From: Dipylidium caninum
Lineage: Eukaryota; Platyhelminthes; Cestoda; Cyclophyllidea; Dipylidiidae
DNA length: 64,000 bases
Assembly: GCA_017562135.1 (NCBI GenBank)
Contig: QEYB01001046.1
Coordinates: 4,588,001-4,652,000 of the forward strand
Reading direction: 5' to 3'
The notes beneath the pieces are model-generated. The model searched no databases, was not told the DNA's origin, and saw nothing but the letters and a program-made list of their open reading frames with translations. Of this stretch, positions 1 through 12,400 are shown one piece after another. Position numbers and translations under genes: made by a program. Every line of letters starts with the position of its first letter. Position 1 is the first letter of the stretch.

Positions 1-1681
1 GGTATAAGACTACCCTAGGAAGACGTCGGAGGCGGAGGAGGCGGCAGAGTGGGTATCGAGGTCCAGGAAGTCGTCTGCTCTATGGGGCAATGTCTAGCTC
101 GTGGTCGGCCCTTAACATACAAAAGCAAATATTTGTCACCTTCCCCCATTGATGGCCCACACTTATCTGCGCCCTAATTCTTCGCCTCGAGCTACACTCA
201 CGCTTCCGATCTCCTTTCAGCTCCTGAGTGTCGCCTCGCAGTGGCGCCATGCTGAATAACCTTGCCCATTATCCAAAGCACAATGGGTTATAGCGAGGTG
301 GTCGCTGCCAAATTTCCATTTTACGTATGGAACAGAATAGCAAGTTAGATTGCACGTTTATGTAAAATGTGACAAGTGCTGGAAGTAGGCGGTGTGAGGG
401 TGGCTATTTCCGGCTTAATATCCACTTGTTCATGTGTATTTACAGCATAATTTTTCTCGTCCTCAGCCTTTATGCAAATATACTCTATTCACCCTGACTA
501 CCATTCCGAGTGTTACATGGAGAATTTCTTCTACCATGGTCCCACAGTCTACAATGATTAGTAGTATGTAATGAACATGATGAAAGTGGAATTCGGATTC
601 CCAAGAGTGGCGGGCACAAAGTGTCATCAGGCGTATCTGTTCAAAGGTATCACAGGAAGCTTGTCCAACATAATTAGTCAATGTGAAATAGGCACAGCGA
701 CAGTAGACAATCATGGATTCACCGCTCCGGGTGTATTTTATATCCCCGATTGTTAGACGGGGACGTGGCGCAACCGACTAGAGAATAGTTAAATAGAGAT
801 AAACTCCCTAAACTGTCATTGAGGAACAGCCGCTGACAATATCTGGATAACTTTCAGTGCATATATTGCACTCCCTGCCAATAAAAATTAGAGGAAGTTG
901 TTGAGGTCATTCAATGTGGAAGAGCCTAGGTGACTTGCACCATAACCTCTATATTGTTATTTTGCTGCAAAATATACAAAGACTGCGGACGGCTGTTTAA
1001 TTTCTTAGGAATTAGCATCCCACAAGGGGATAAGTGGTTGCCACTGCGCTCTCCTAACTTGCACTTCGGTGGATAAGCTGTGTCGCTGATCGAATGCGGT
1101 GACTGCATCTATTGGGAGCGTTCTAATTTCTTTCTTTTTGGTACATTAGAGAAAATGATAACTATAATCATTCCATTCTGATTCGCATCATTTGTATTTT
1201 CTAACAATTTAATAGGTGCGAGGTTGTGATCATGAATTCAGTTTTCGTTAAGTATAAACCGCACGCGATGACCCATTTCAATCTTAATTATTAGTTGGCC
1301 GCTTACCGCGACTGAATTTGGTGTCTACGACTTCATATTTTTGTCTATAAAATTAATAAGTTACGTGCGGTGAATCCAGGGAATGGTAAAGTTTTCTGAC
1401 GCATTGGTCGCAATGAGAAAGACCTCTGGCGGGAGTAAACTACACAAATTTATAAAATACCGGAAATTCGATACTAATTTGTAAAGTTGCCAGTTGATTC
1501 GGACTATAAGTTATTTTATATTTGACATCCGTAGGTGTAAAACAAGTCCAGTTACATTTTGCTTAATGAAATTCTTTATAGCCGCATATGTTGATTTATA
1601 AATGTTGGCATCGGCAGGTAAATAATATTGATGGTGTTCCATGTTGACCTATGTGCTAACACACCTCGCTTGGCGTTGATC
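1..1681. other. Left-edge stretch without an assignable gene
   Basis: A plus-strand frame is open from base 3 to 171 and begins with an arginine-rich run (codons 7-14). A good splice acceptor (pyrimidine tract ending in cag at about 220) is followed by a 12-codon frame that stops at about 259. Together these could be the last exons of a plus-strand gene entering from the left, but no family is recognisable. From 260 to 1,681 I see AT-rich DNA with only short open frames and no recognised protein, so this probably includes the promoter of the gene starting at 1,682. Confidence 0.3.
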
Positions 1682-2446
1682 ATGGCTGTCTTATTTCCTA
1701 AAAAGGTACCTGCGTTCTCGAGAGCCCTAGGTGAAAGCGATGACATCTTCGACTTCGAAACAGATTTATTGGTTGAGGCGGAAGTTACGACTACTGCCTC
1801 TACTAGTTGCGATCTACAAATCAATGCTTTAGTAATCGCAATTGGCTCCACCCAGTGTGACTTCTTGTGTGCCAATATTGATTTTCCGAAGTCTACTATG
1901 GTGAAATCTGTCAATTTGGTCGTATCTGGTCGGGCCGTTGTCTCTTGCTCAGCGTTCGCGTTTAGTCGCTCATTTGTTGTTTGGATGTGCGACACCCAAG
2001 AACGCGACTCTTGCTACGGTTCTGGAAAGTGGGTAGATGTCCTACTATCATCTTTTTCTTTCGATCAAAACTCATGTATATACATCCTTACTGACGCACC
2101 CACCTCCGATTTCCAAGCCGATTCTAAGCCACAGGCCCCATTTGTCCGCGTACTCAAAACCCCTCGAACGCCCGCCCCGTACTATCCAAACATCCGGCAA
2201 CTCGAGCCGCCTAACATCATAGCCGGATTCGCCGCCCCCATCATGGCTTACTGCGTCTACCGTTCTCTCCCGGCTTGTGTGTTCATTACGTACTACGAAA
2301 ATCTACGCGCCTCCCCCGCCAAAAGTGAAATGTTCTCGGCAGCCTACCCGATCCTTAAGGCAATCAAGGAACTTCAACCCTTCGTTCTTCCTGAGAGTGG
2401 GCCCAACATAACCATAGCCCAAAACTTTGATCAAATGTATGTATGA
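1682..2446 (+). CDS. PSMG1: Proteasome assembly chaperone 1 (PAC1) homologue, intronless
   Basis: The 254-residue protein matches the PSMG1/PAC1 layout. An N-terminal MAVLFPKKVPAF start is followed by an acidic stretch, then a strand reading ALVIAIGSTQCDFLCANI at about residues 55-75. The most diagnostic part is the C-terminal half: PFVRVLKTPRTPAP, then LEPPNIIAGFAAPIMAYC, then a final helix ending PNITIAQNFDQMY. These align in order with human PSMG1. PAC1 pairs with PAC2 in the cytosol and guides assembly of the 20S proteasome alpha ring. I chose the ATG at 1,682 because the residues after it resemble the family start; an in-frame ATG at 1,631 would add 17 residues. The ORF has no visible intron and stays open for the whole domain. 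It converges with the SBF gene, whose stop lies 466 bp further on. Divergence is high, so the call rests on the conserved C-terminal motifs. Confidence 0.83.
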   Translation: MAVLFPKKVPAFSRALGESDDIFDFETDLLVEAEVTTTASTSCDLQINALVIAIGSTQCDFLCANIDFPKSTMVKSVNLVVSGRAVVSCSAFAFSRSFVVWMCDTQERDSCYGSGKWVDVLLSSFSFDQNSCIYILTDAPTSDFQADSKPQAPFVRVLKTPRTPAPYYPNIRQLEPPNIIAGFAAPIMAYCVYRSLPACVFITYYENLRASPAKSEMFSAAYPILKAIKELQPFVLPESGPNITIAQNFDQMYV

Positions 2447-2911
2447 TCATGCAACCATCACTGCATCCTCGCCTTTGGCATCCGTTGCTCAACTTTAAAT
2501 TTGTGTTCTTCCCCTTTTATGCCTCTTTTCGATCCTAGGCTGGTTTAGTTGACAAACCGTCGGTATTACGTATTTAGGTCCTTAGAATTAGGACTAACTT
2601 TTGTACAAACAAGGCAAGACCGGCAAATTATTAATAACACGGAAGTAGAATATCGCCGGGATTTCAAGATGAGAGTAATAAGCACATTATCACTAGGTGA
2701 ACTGAAATGAACCAGTCTCACTCGGAAATTCCGAATAAGCATAGGGCAGGTGGGGCGAGGTGAGGGATTAAAGCAAATCACTTAACAATGATTCTGAGGA
2801 TCACATTAGAGGTGCGATTTTCGTACGCGTGGGTGACTTATTTACATTGGATTTATACAATGGATGATAAGTTTGTCAAGAGGTGATATCCGGTTCCGCA
2901 GGAGTTTGTTT
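2447..2911. other. Convergent intergenic interval (3' ends of PSMG1 and SBF)
   Basis: These 465 bp separate two converging stop codons and should hold both 3' UTRs. I found no perfect AATAAA on the appropriate strand next to either stop, and no gene. Confidence 0.5.
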
Positions 2912-3460
2912 TCACAATATCGTGCTCTGAATGCGTTCCACCCACGAGCTTGCAGCCTTTGCATCATCGGCTGCAAATCTGAATTGCCTCGCCGGTGTAT
3001 CAATCTAACAAAATAACGAATATGAATTCCGTTCAAGTACCACCTAAAAGGTACAAATCATCCACTTGCTTCGAAGGCACAGCTATCCTGGAACCGCCTC
3101 GGCACGGAAGTGGTGTTGCGTAGCAGCCTGACGGCGCGTACATCCTGCAAATCGATGAAGCCTCGGGGTACCTCGTCTTCCGGTGTATCGTAGTAGCGCA
3201 TCTGATGGTGCTCTGTATCGAGAACGAAAAAGCGTGACTTCCAGCTTGCCAGCACCTTGCGGCTGCTCAGCTTGTAGAGATCCCCGCAGAACGCCACCGA
3301 GCCGAGGCAGGGAGAAAAGGAGGCGACACCTCGGGCTACCTGTGACGAATTGCCACCCGGCACGGGAGGGCTTTTCGCAGGGTAGTCCTCGTATTTGCTG
3401 TTAACATCATACAGGGAGGAGGCGCCTGAAGAACCCGTGCCATTCGTTTCATAACTGCAT
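2912..3460 (-). other. SBF exons 32-33: C-terminal PH domain
   Basis: About residues 2,522-2,683. Exon 32 carries [20 protein letters not shown], then [20 protein letters not shown] and [13 protein letters not shown], the first six strands of a PH domain. Exon 33 supplies the last strand and the helix with the invariant tryptophan, [19 protein letters not shown]. The stop follows six codons later. One surplus base must be assumed just before the exon 32 donor to keep the frame. C-terminal PH domains of SBF proteins bind phosphoinositides. Confidence 0.9.
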
Positions 3461-6400
3461 CTGTAGCCACAAAGATATTCTGAGAAGTGTATGCACTTAT
3501 TCCAGTCCACTCCTCGGGTGCAGTAGTTTTTTATGCTAAGAACGGTAGAAATCATATGAAATTCGGTCATGGAGATGGCCGCAATGGGAACACATTATCG
3601 TCTGAATCAGTGATGGCAACTCTTAAATTGATACGGTTTAATATTTGTTACTAAAAATCAGGCTCAATAGGTTACGTGTCGCGATCCGAGAATTCCGACT
3701 TTCGCAAAATAACTTTAAGTGCCGAAAGGTTTCCTTGATCCCGTTGACGGAAATTGAGAGTCAAATCGGCAAGGTGTGGTTAATGAAGAAGCTATTAAGC
3801 TCCTAGTTGTGTAAAAAAAAAGTGGTGAATAAAAATAACTCGCTATCCTCTATGTGGAATGAAGCATCCGACAAAGCAGAAGAGGAAGAGGTTGACGGAT
3901 GGGCGAAGATGTCAGGGCATACCCGTAGCCTGAGTGGCCGAGCTCAGAGGGAGGCTTTCGTAAGTTTTGATCCTGAATTTTGGAGCGGCGTCTGTTCCAG
4001 GGCCGGACGGCGGCGGTGCCGGGTAGGCCGCCAGCTGCCGTGGCAGATCCAAGGGGTTGGTGGTGGGAGGTCGGTGGCAGCCCAGGACAATGACGTGGCA
4101 CCCCAGGGGCGCACTTCTCGTGACAGCAAAAGTTGCAATCCATACAGCGTACCAAGCCCCGTGTAATGCCCGTAGCCAGAATCAGAGCTTGACAAGCGTC
4201 GCAGCGCGACACTGACAGAGTCGTTTTTATTCGACGGAAATTATGTGGCTAAATGGAAATAGTGTTTTTAACTAAGGCATCATCATTTATCGTAAAACAA
4301 ATAACGACTTCCCGAGCTCTTTCCAGCTGAAACTAAAAAAATGGGCTAGAGAGTGAACCTTCGGCGACGAACTAACCTGCTCGAACAAAGCTGTCTCCGC
4401 GAAATTATCAAAAGTATCCTCGACAAACGAAAGGTCGTTGAGTGATCCACCGTGTTGGAGAGAGCACGGAAGCGAAACTATGTCGTCGACTGCAGAGACG
4501 GGAACGGCAAGAGTTGACGCCTGATTGTGATAGAACTGTGGTTTGTTCAGTGGCTTCCCAGGCGCGCGGTTCAGACGTTTCATAGTGACAGCGCGATGTT
4601 GGGCGAACACGGCTCTTCGCGCTTCGCTGCACTCGTCTATGGACGGAGAGTAACCACCAATGTCGGCGGTGGCACTGTCTCCAACAAGGCCTTCGCTATC
4701 CAATGGTACCTCGTCTTCCGAGTCGGAGGGGAAAGAGGTGACACCGTCGCTGATACAGCTACGTCTCTCAACCGACATGCCAAAGCCATTAGTGGTAGTG
4801 GAGGTGACATGTTTCGGTAGAGAATTAGAAGAGAACTCAAGTGAAGGAGGGGGTTTGAGAGTGGTATTGAGCATTACTGGGTCATCAGCAGCAGTGACGG
4901 CGGTAGCGAGTTTGGTGCGAACAATACGATCAAAGTCTGCACCCGCCTCCTCCGCGAGCGGCAACTCGGGAAAGGAAGAAATCGGCCCCTCAGCAGCATT
5001 TGTTGCATCCGCTGAGAGACGCAATGCCTCCGACCAAGCTTCCTGCCATCCCACTGCTTCGTCACCCTCGCGTAAACCCAAGAGAGCGTACGTCTGCTCC
5101 TATTCAATCACATATTAACATCTAGTAGGCTGTTTTTAAATGTAACAGGAATCTACTTTAAAATATAGTCATTAAAATCACTAACGCACCACATGGCTGT
5201 TGTTGTAGCCCTGACGAAGAACAGGTTCGTATGGCCGATTAGTTTGCTTTCGGTAGCTGGGACAGAAGAGATCCAGGTCGAATACAGGTCCAGAAGCCAA
5301 ATCCTCCGAGAGGTAGTACTTCCACACACACAGCGCGGCCTGGTGCGTCGCCGGTATCAGGGTCTGTGAGTTTGCAGTAAACGGGCACACAGAATAGTTC
5401 AACAGTGAAATTAATGATGTATAGTTCGTTTAATGGAAGCATAAAATTACGACCTATCCGCACAAATACCTGTCGGAACACCACCAGGCAATCATAAGAG
5501 TTCAGAAAGTCATGACAACCGTTAGCCCCAACAATCGATTTTAAGTTATGTAGGTTTGGCATGTTTTTACAAACAATATAAGTAATGTGTCTTTGCTCAT
5601 TTATTGGATTAGTTTAAGCCGAACTACACGTCGGTGATCCCCACTAGGGATGATCTCTCATTTTTGCTTACGAACTCGATTCCATTTAGAAATCTCGATT
5701 CCATTTAGAAATCTCCGCTAGTATATTGTAAAATTAGCGTGATATTTGGGAGAATGGGGAGGTGGGTCGTGCCGCCTAATAAAATAGCAAAACAGCGACA
5801 AATTCGGTTGCAATACGCCCAAAGACGCATCGTACGCCAAATGATTGCCTATTCGTGGTTGTAAAGAATTACACATCATTATCGAGGCAATTCGGGTATA
5901 AATCACTGTTTCACCCTCGTTTCCTTCCACTATTTCCATTTTGATAATTTTCCATCAACTGGACATAGCATTTGATGGCAGTAATGTGCAGAGTAGAAAA
6001 GATCAAAAGTAAAAATGATGTATACGCGTAAACGCTTAAGTTTTCTACTGTTATGATTGGCTTTTACGGCAACATATAAATGTCATTGTGATTAAACGGT
6101 ATAAATAACAAAATAAATTAACGACTAACTAGAAGCGTGTCCAAGACACCGAACAAGTCGATTATGCTTCCAGACCAGTGGGCTGTCAATAAACTCAAAC
6201 TGTCAGTCTTAAGGCAATTACATCAAAATATGTTTAAAAGAATGATCGTAGTGATGTGTGGTTCTAGAATCTAGTAGGGAGAAATGTGAAATCGCATTCC
6301 ATTTCCGTTAAATAAATCACGACCTCAAAGAAAGTATGATCTAAAACACCTCAGACGAGACAAAATGTAAAGATTAAAACTGTCTGTCCGTATACGGTTT

Positions 6401-9400
6401 TTCTACAAATATTTAGTTTACTCATATTTGGTGCAATATATAATTGGAGTAGTGGATTTCGCTGAACCTTTTGGGCGCACTCAGGGGAGTAGTAGAAATT
6501 GAAGAAGACAGGCCACTCTTCGTGTTGATCCTGAATGAAGCGCCATATTGAGTGAGTTTGATAGGTTCCCGCTGTGAAAACAGAATGATCAGCGGCGAGA
6601 CTCAACCAGTGTGCCATGCGCTGCAGCTCCGAGTCGTGTTTGAAGTCATAGAAACGATTTGACATGTGATGATAGGCGAGGAACTGGAGGAAGAAGTCAT
6701 TGAACTCGAAGGAGAGGGGAAACTGCCGCACTAGTTGATGAACTGCGTCGAGAAATTGCAGAAAAACCGGCGCGACATGGGAGGCTTTGCCATTGTTGCC
6801 ACCGGACTTCTTTCCCACTCGTTGATTGAAGAGATGGCCAAAAAGTAGCCACTCCTTCTCCACAAGTGCCCAGAAGCCGGAAATCGTTCGGTATCTCGAG
6901 TCCATCATTATTTGAGCCAAAGAAACCACCTGCCAGCATGGATGAAATCATTTAACTTCCCCAAATAAAATATAAGGCTAGAAACCATAAAACGGGTGTT
7001 TTTGTTTAGTCTATGTTCAGTTGCGACTGAAAGAGATACGTTGTAAAGCACATTCGATGTTTTCAATCATAAATCTTGAAGTTTTTATTCTTACTCATTT
7101 CGCAAAACTTTTCGTGCTTTTATCCTATCTTTACTTTACTTTTTTGCGAAAGCAGATGAAAATAAAACGCGGTCTACATCTACTTTTCTTGTACAAGTTC
7201 AAATTCAATCATAGCGCAGCTAAAAAAGCTTTGAGAAACATTGAGGCATTCGCAGATGGATCCACTAATTGAAAGATGTTCGGTATTGCTCCCGTAATAT
7301 AGTTCTGACAACTTGAGTATCGTCAGCGGGCCTCAAGGAAAACCGCCGACCCATGTTGTAATAACGAGGAAGAATTAAAAACGACTGTGAAGTCCGATCC
7401 ACACACAAGTGTTCGTAAACTACCCATACATTGGATAGAATAAGTAAAGAAAAAAGTGGACTCGCGTGCCTGTCGTACGAACTGACGCAATTGCAGGTGG
7501 TCGAGCACTTCGTAATACACGCTTGTCACCGTTTTGTGATAATCGAAAACGATCAGGCAAATGGGCAGATAAGAATACATTTCCAAAACACAGCCCTAAG
7601 CCGAAATCTCATCAAGGCAAAATTATAGTCATCATATGATGGAATGCTCAGGGGGCGATCATCCATTATTCATTCCTGTAACTAGGCGAAATCATAATAG
7701 CGGCGGAGTATGTATGAGAAACTTATAAAAAAATATTTCAGCATTGTTCAATCGACACTGCGCAACGTCATCGCATGATAACGCTGAACGACCACATAAA
7801 ACTCCAATTACTGTTGACACGTTAACTCTGCACCGTAATATGGAATTTTACCACATCCTCCATATTCGCCCGACATTTGGTCGGCGGACCGATCATTGCC
7901 TTGTTCGAAAGTACAAATTATTTTAAGAGAAAAATTCCATAACCAGCATGACATTATAAGACTTTGAATCGCTTGTTAACTCTCAAAATAGAGATGTTTT
8001 TCGAAAAGGCATATATGAGTGAACAAAAATAGAGCAACTAATTAGAGCTATTTTTATCTGAATACATGTACACGGAGATTATTCTAAAGGAATGGGAAGA
8101 AGATTGTAATTGTTTCGTAGAAAAAAAAGTAAATTAACAGTCGCATGAATACACCTAAGATACAGATGATAAAAAGCTGGAAAAACGTATTAAAGATGAG
8201 ATACAAATTATGCAGTTTATTAGCGAAAGGCAATTTCTGTTTCAACGGTTAGTTAGGAAGAAGCATTATTCACCTGTGTGACGATATCAGTTCCGTCTTC
8301 GAGACAGACGGCGACACTAGCGCCCTGGGTGCTCATGATGTCAACTATAACACCGGCAAGTTGGAGGAGAGATTGAATCTGCTCTAACCAGCCCGACTCC
8401 GCGATTCCGATGACGATGTCAACTGGAGCATCCCGCGATATGCCTCCATCGCCTCCGGCAGCCTTTTCTCCCGACAAGGCAGATGCCAGATTGTTCTCGT
8501 AATCGTTGTTAGTGCTTCCGCCGGGCCCACCTCCTTCTGTGCCGCTAACACCGGGATTATGCTCCTTAAAAACGCCACCGAGACGCGAGCGGGCATCTTT
8601 CGGAAGACAAGCATTGTAGAGTTTGCGGAATGTCTCACGTATCGCAGAATATGAAGCGTAGTCTATAGAAATAAACTCCACGCCAGGAAACTGTCCTGCT
8701 TTCAATATGTTCTGTAAGAGACAAAATGTTCATGTGTAGAACAATGGATCGGCCCTATTTGGGCCTGTTAATGAATACCCTTAACGTAAAGACACCACCG
8801 CATCTCGTATACGCTCTGTGAACGGGTCTAGGGCTACACAATCAACACACTAGATTGAAATGTAAGCATGTACAACATTGTGAAAATGAGCCGAATTGCC
8901 AAAGTAGACTGCCAACTCACCTTAACGGAGCGCTCACAGAGGACGTAAAGATTTGTCGGCATTCGAGGATCCGGGTAAATGTGTTGGGTCGAAGAGTTTG
9001 GAGTACTGCCCTTCCCATCGTCGAAATGCGATACTGCCGATGTCTTTCCGCCCGTAAATTTGCCTAGTGCTGAAAATCAAGGGGAGTAAAAACGGAAAAA
9101 CGCTGCACCACCAAGGCTACTTCCTAAAGTCAACCGCAAAAGCAAAAAGCGGCTATTTGGGGAGGGAGTAGAAACCGCGAAGCCTGTCTTTCTGGTTATG
9201 CAGCCTCAGTCTTAATAATCATGCAGACGTTAAGAAAGAGCAATAGGAAGCGGTATATTCATATCGGAAGATTGGACTAAAAACTAATAATGGTAAAGGT
9301 GACAACGCTTCTTAGTTTGGTTGAATGCACCACCGAATTAGTCCTCTGAAAGCCCAAAACCCAAATTCCGGTCGGTATTTGGACAGAAGGGATGTGCAAC

Positions 9401-12400
9401 GGCAGGTTTAACGTGCATCGAGACAATAAATTGGTAAGAGAGGCGATTAAAATAGTGCCACTGAAAGTGCATATGGGGGAAGACGAAGGTGTAATATTAG
9501 AAAGAGGTCTTACCACGGCGAACTGAAAAAGGAAGAGCAAGACAGTTACGGTTTGATTAGCACAGCTGAAAAATCCAAGACGTATGGATAAATGTGGGAA
9601 TACGCTCCAGAATATTTGTCGAAAAAAATTCGAAAGCATCGCCTAAAGTAAAAGTTGAAAGAATGGATAAATTAAAACAGCAAAAAGGTGATTGGTGGGT
9701 GCGTTGACGGATAAGAGGGGTATAACACCAATCGCACCGCGGCACCACAAAAAAGTTACTCTGTAAGAACACGAAATCCGGTAAAATTGGATTAACGAGA
9801 TTAAGGAATGATTCACTAATTTGGTTGAAAAATATGAGATGAAAGGTGTCATACGTAAACTCTTCACATATCCCTAGTCCAACAGACAGTTGCGACCACT
9901 TGTAAAAATGAGATATCCCAAAAGGTATGAGAGACCATAGCTCGAGTACACATGCGCCTACATTGACTAAGATTTTGACAAAAGCTTTGATTGGACATAT
10001 TGGAGGCCCGCGGCTATGCAAACGCAAAAATTAGTAAAATAACAAGCTTCACATGAACTGATTATGGCCAAATCAGAAGCAATGGACAATTATAGAGAAT
10101 GCGCAAGAAAGCGGCTGTCAGCTTTACCTCCACCTCGGAAATGCTTATTGGCTCTGTCGTGGCGGCGTGGAATGTAGTGCCCTCTGTGCACACTCTGCGA
10201 CAATGAGGCGGCAAGGCCGACCTCAACTGACGGACTGTGCACAATTTGGGGCTGGACTTTATTTAACTCCTCTGCAGTTGTGAAAAGTGAAAAACGCCTT
10301 TCGGACGGCGCATTCAAAGATATTACAGAGGCGGTCACTAGTAACGATGTTATTTTTCCATTTTCGGTAATCGTTAGTTGTGTAATAGTGCAAATTTATT
10401 AGTTCATTAATGAAAAAAAAAGTATTAAAAAAGCGGTCAAATGAATGAGGACGTAATTGCGAAAGAATTGTAAATAAAGGATGAATGAATCAAAATTTCA
10501 ATTTGCGGAAACGTTGGGTTAATTATCAATGGTTAACAAAAAGGAAAGAGGGGTGGTTGTAAAGGGGAAATATTGAAAGAAGTTAGAACGTCTAGTAGAT
10601 TATTATTAAAAGGCAAAGGCAATACTAAAAGAACGTTACCAAATTTCAAAATATAGAAGGTTATCGGTCGATAGAATAAAACAAGGTCTACAGGAAAGTT
10701 CAGTCCGCTTTTGGAAAAAATATAATTTTTAGTTATCAATAAACTTTATCATTATTGTTAGTGATTTCTTGCCAGTGTGAGGACAACTCACATACCCAAT
10801 TTTTTTAATGTTCCGTCTTTTGATACGGGAAATTGAACCGATGTTCGTTTGATATCTTCGTTATTTTTTATTTTGTGCCCTTAAAAAAGTTTGCAAGGAC
10901 ATAAACGTACTAGTCGGAGCGTGCCAAGTCAGAACAACATTGTGAAAGCAACAAAATTTCCCAGCTTAGTCCACAAAGCAGCTTGTGATCCGGCATCATC
11001 ACAATGCACGATGATGCCCTCCGTCATGAACACTGCCGGTCTCTTTTCTTGGATTGGTGTCTTGAAATTATCCAATTTCTCACAATGCTTCTCGGGATTA
11101 AGCTTCTCCTTCGGTTTTAAATGCTCATCACGCACTGGTCCTCGAATGTCCCACCATACGCACACAACGTTCTCTTAACCAGAGTCCAATCTGGGCTAGA
11201 CGGGGGAGGGGTCGATGCTCCGGGTTCACAAGATGCCCTTTTCCTTACGATCTTCTCGCAGATAACCCACTTCTCATCCCTAGTCACCATCCGCTTCAAG
11301 AAGGACTCGATTTTTTTCCGCACAGGCAGAGCGGCGCATACGACGTCTCGAGCATCCACATCCTCCCCAACTCACTCGTGTGGGGCACCCATCTTGACTA
11401 TTTCCCATCTTATGCGTATGGCCGAAATGCTTTGCTGAGCTGATCTCACCTGCTGTCAGAAAGGAATCTTGCTCCAGCATGGTCCCAGCAACGTCGTCGT
11501 CGAGCACACTTTTCGAAACGCCTTCCCATCACCAACTGCGACTTCGCCAAACGTCTTAAATACACGTCTACGTGCTTCTGTAGCACCTCTTCCTCGTTGA
11601 ATTTCTTATGAAATACAGTGGCACAAATGAGCCTTATCAGTAGCCACGGGTGCACTATGACTTCGCACTCAAGGCCAACGTGAATGAACTTTGTTTCAAC
11701 TAGTTTGCTACGTCAGTATGTAAGCATTGAAGGATAAGAAGAGAGAGAGAGGCGAACATGTGTCAAACAAACATGTGCTGCGAGTCGAAAATTTGTGTCA
11801 TAGAAACGGGCAGAACTTTCCGGTAGACATGGCGCACTTATGTTCACGTGGAGATACTCCGGTGAAATATTGTTTTTGATGCCCGAAGTTGAAAGTCTGG
11901 GAGAGCCCTTTACTTATAATTTATCAAATCGAGAAAATAAAATGTTTAAACTAATCAGACACAACGACCTCGTTAATTTTACGGTTGTGCATGAATGACC
12001 TGACTGGAAATAAGGCGAAATAAAGATTGACGAACAGGGAGGCACTTACCTCGTGAACTGGCGCGGGACGCACGGAGCAGAGAGCCAGTCTTCTGGACAA
12101 CGTCACGTGGGGAGGCAGAGGGCGCAACAACATTCTGATTTTCACCGGCAAGAAGCACCATGGAATTAATGCGTGGCGATATTGGCTCCCTTCCGCGTAC
12201 CGAATCCCCTATTGAGGCCGTAGTTGAGGTAGGCATGATGCCCACCATCATTGTTGTTGACGGGATCGCTGGAGACATATTCGCCAACGAGGTAAAGTAA
12301 CGCGCATGCTCCTTCGCCGAGGAAATCTCCGTGCTCATGTCCATTTCTACAGGGCAATACCACCGTACTCAAATGAGATCACACGCATGTGTATTGTAAG

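Noticed and set aside
571..756. Plus-strand open frame of 61 codons near the left edge
   Set aside because: No family resemblance, overlapped by a similar frame on the other strand, no splice or promoter context.
4660..5118. 152-codon plus-strand frame
   Set aside because: It is the antisense shadow of SBF exon 30, which is phase-linked to its neighbours.
6397..6422. Ending SBF exon 28 at the GTAAAC donor at 6420-6421
   Set aside because: Its phase does not fit any acceptor of exon 29; the GTATAC donor at 6394-6395 does.
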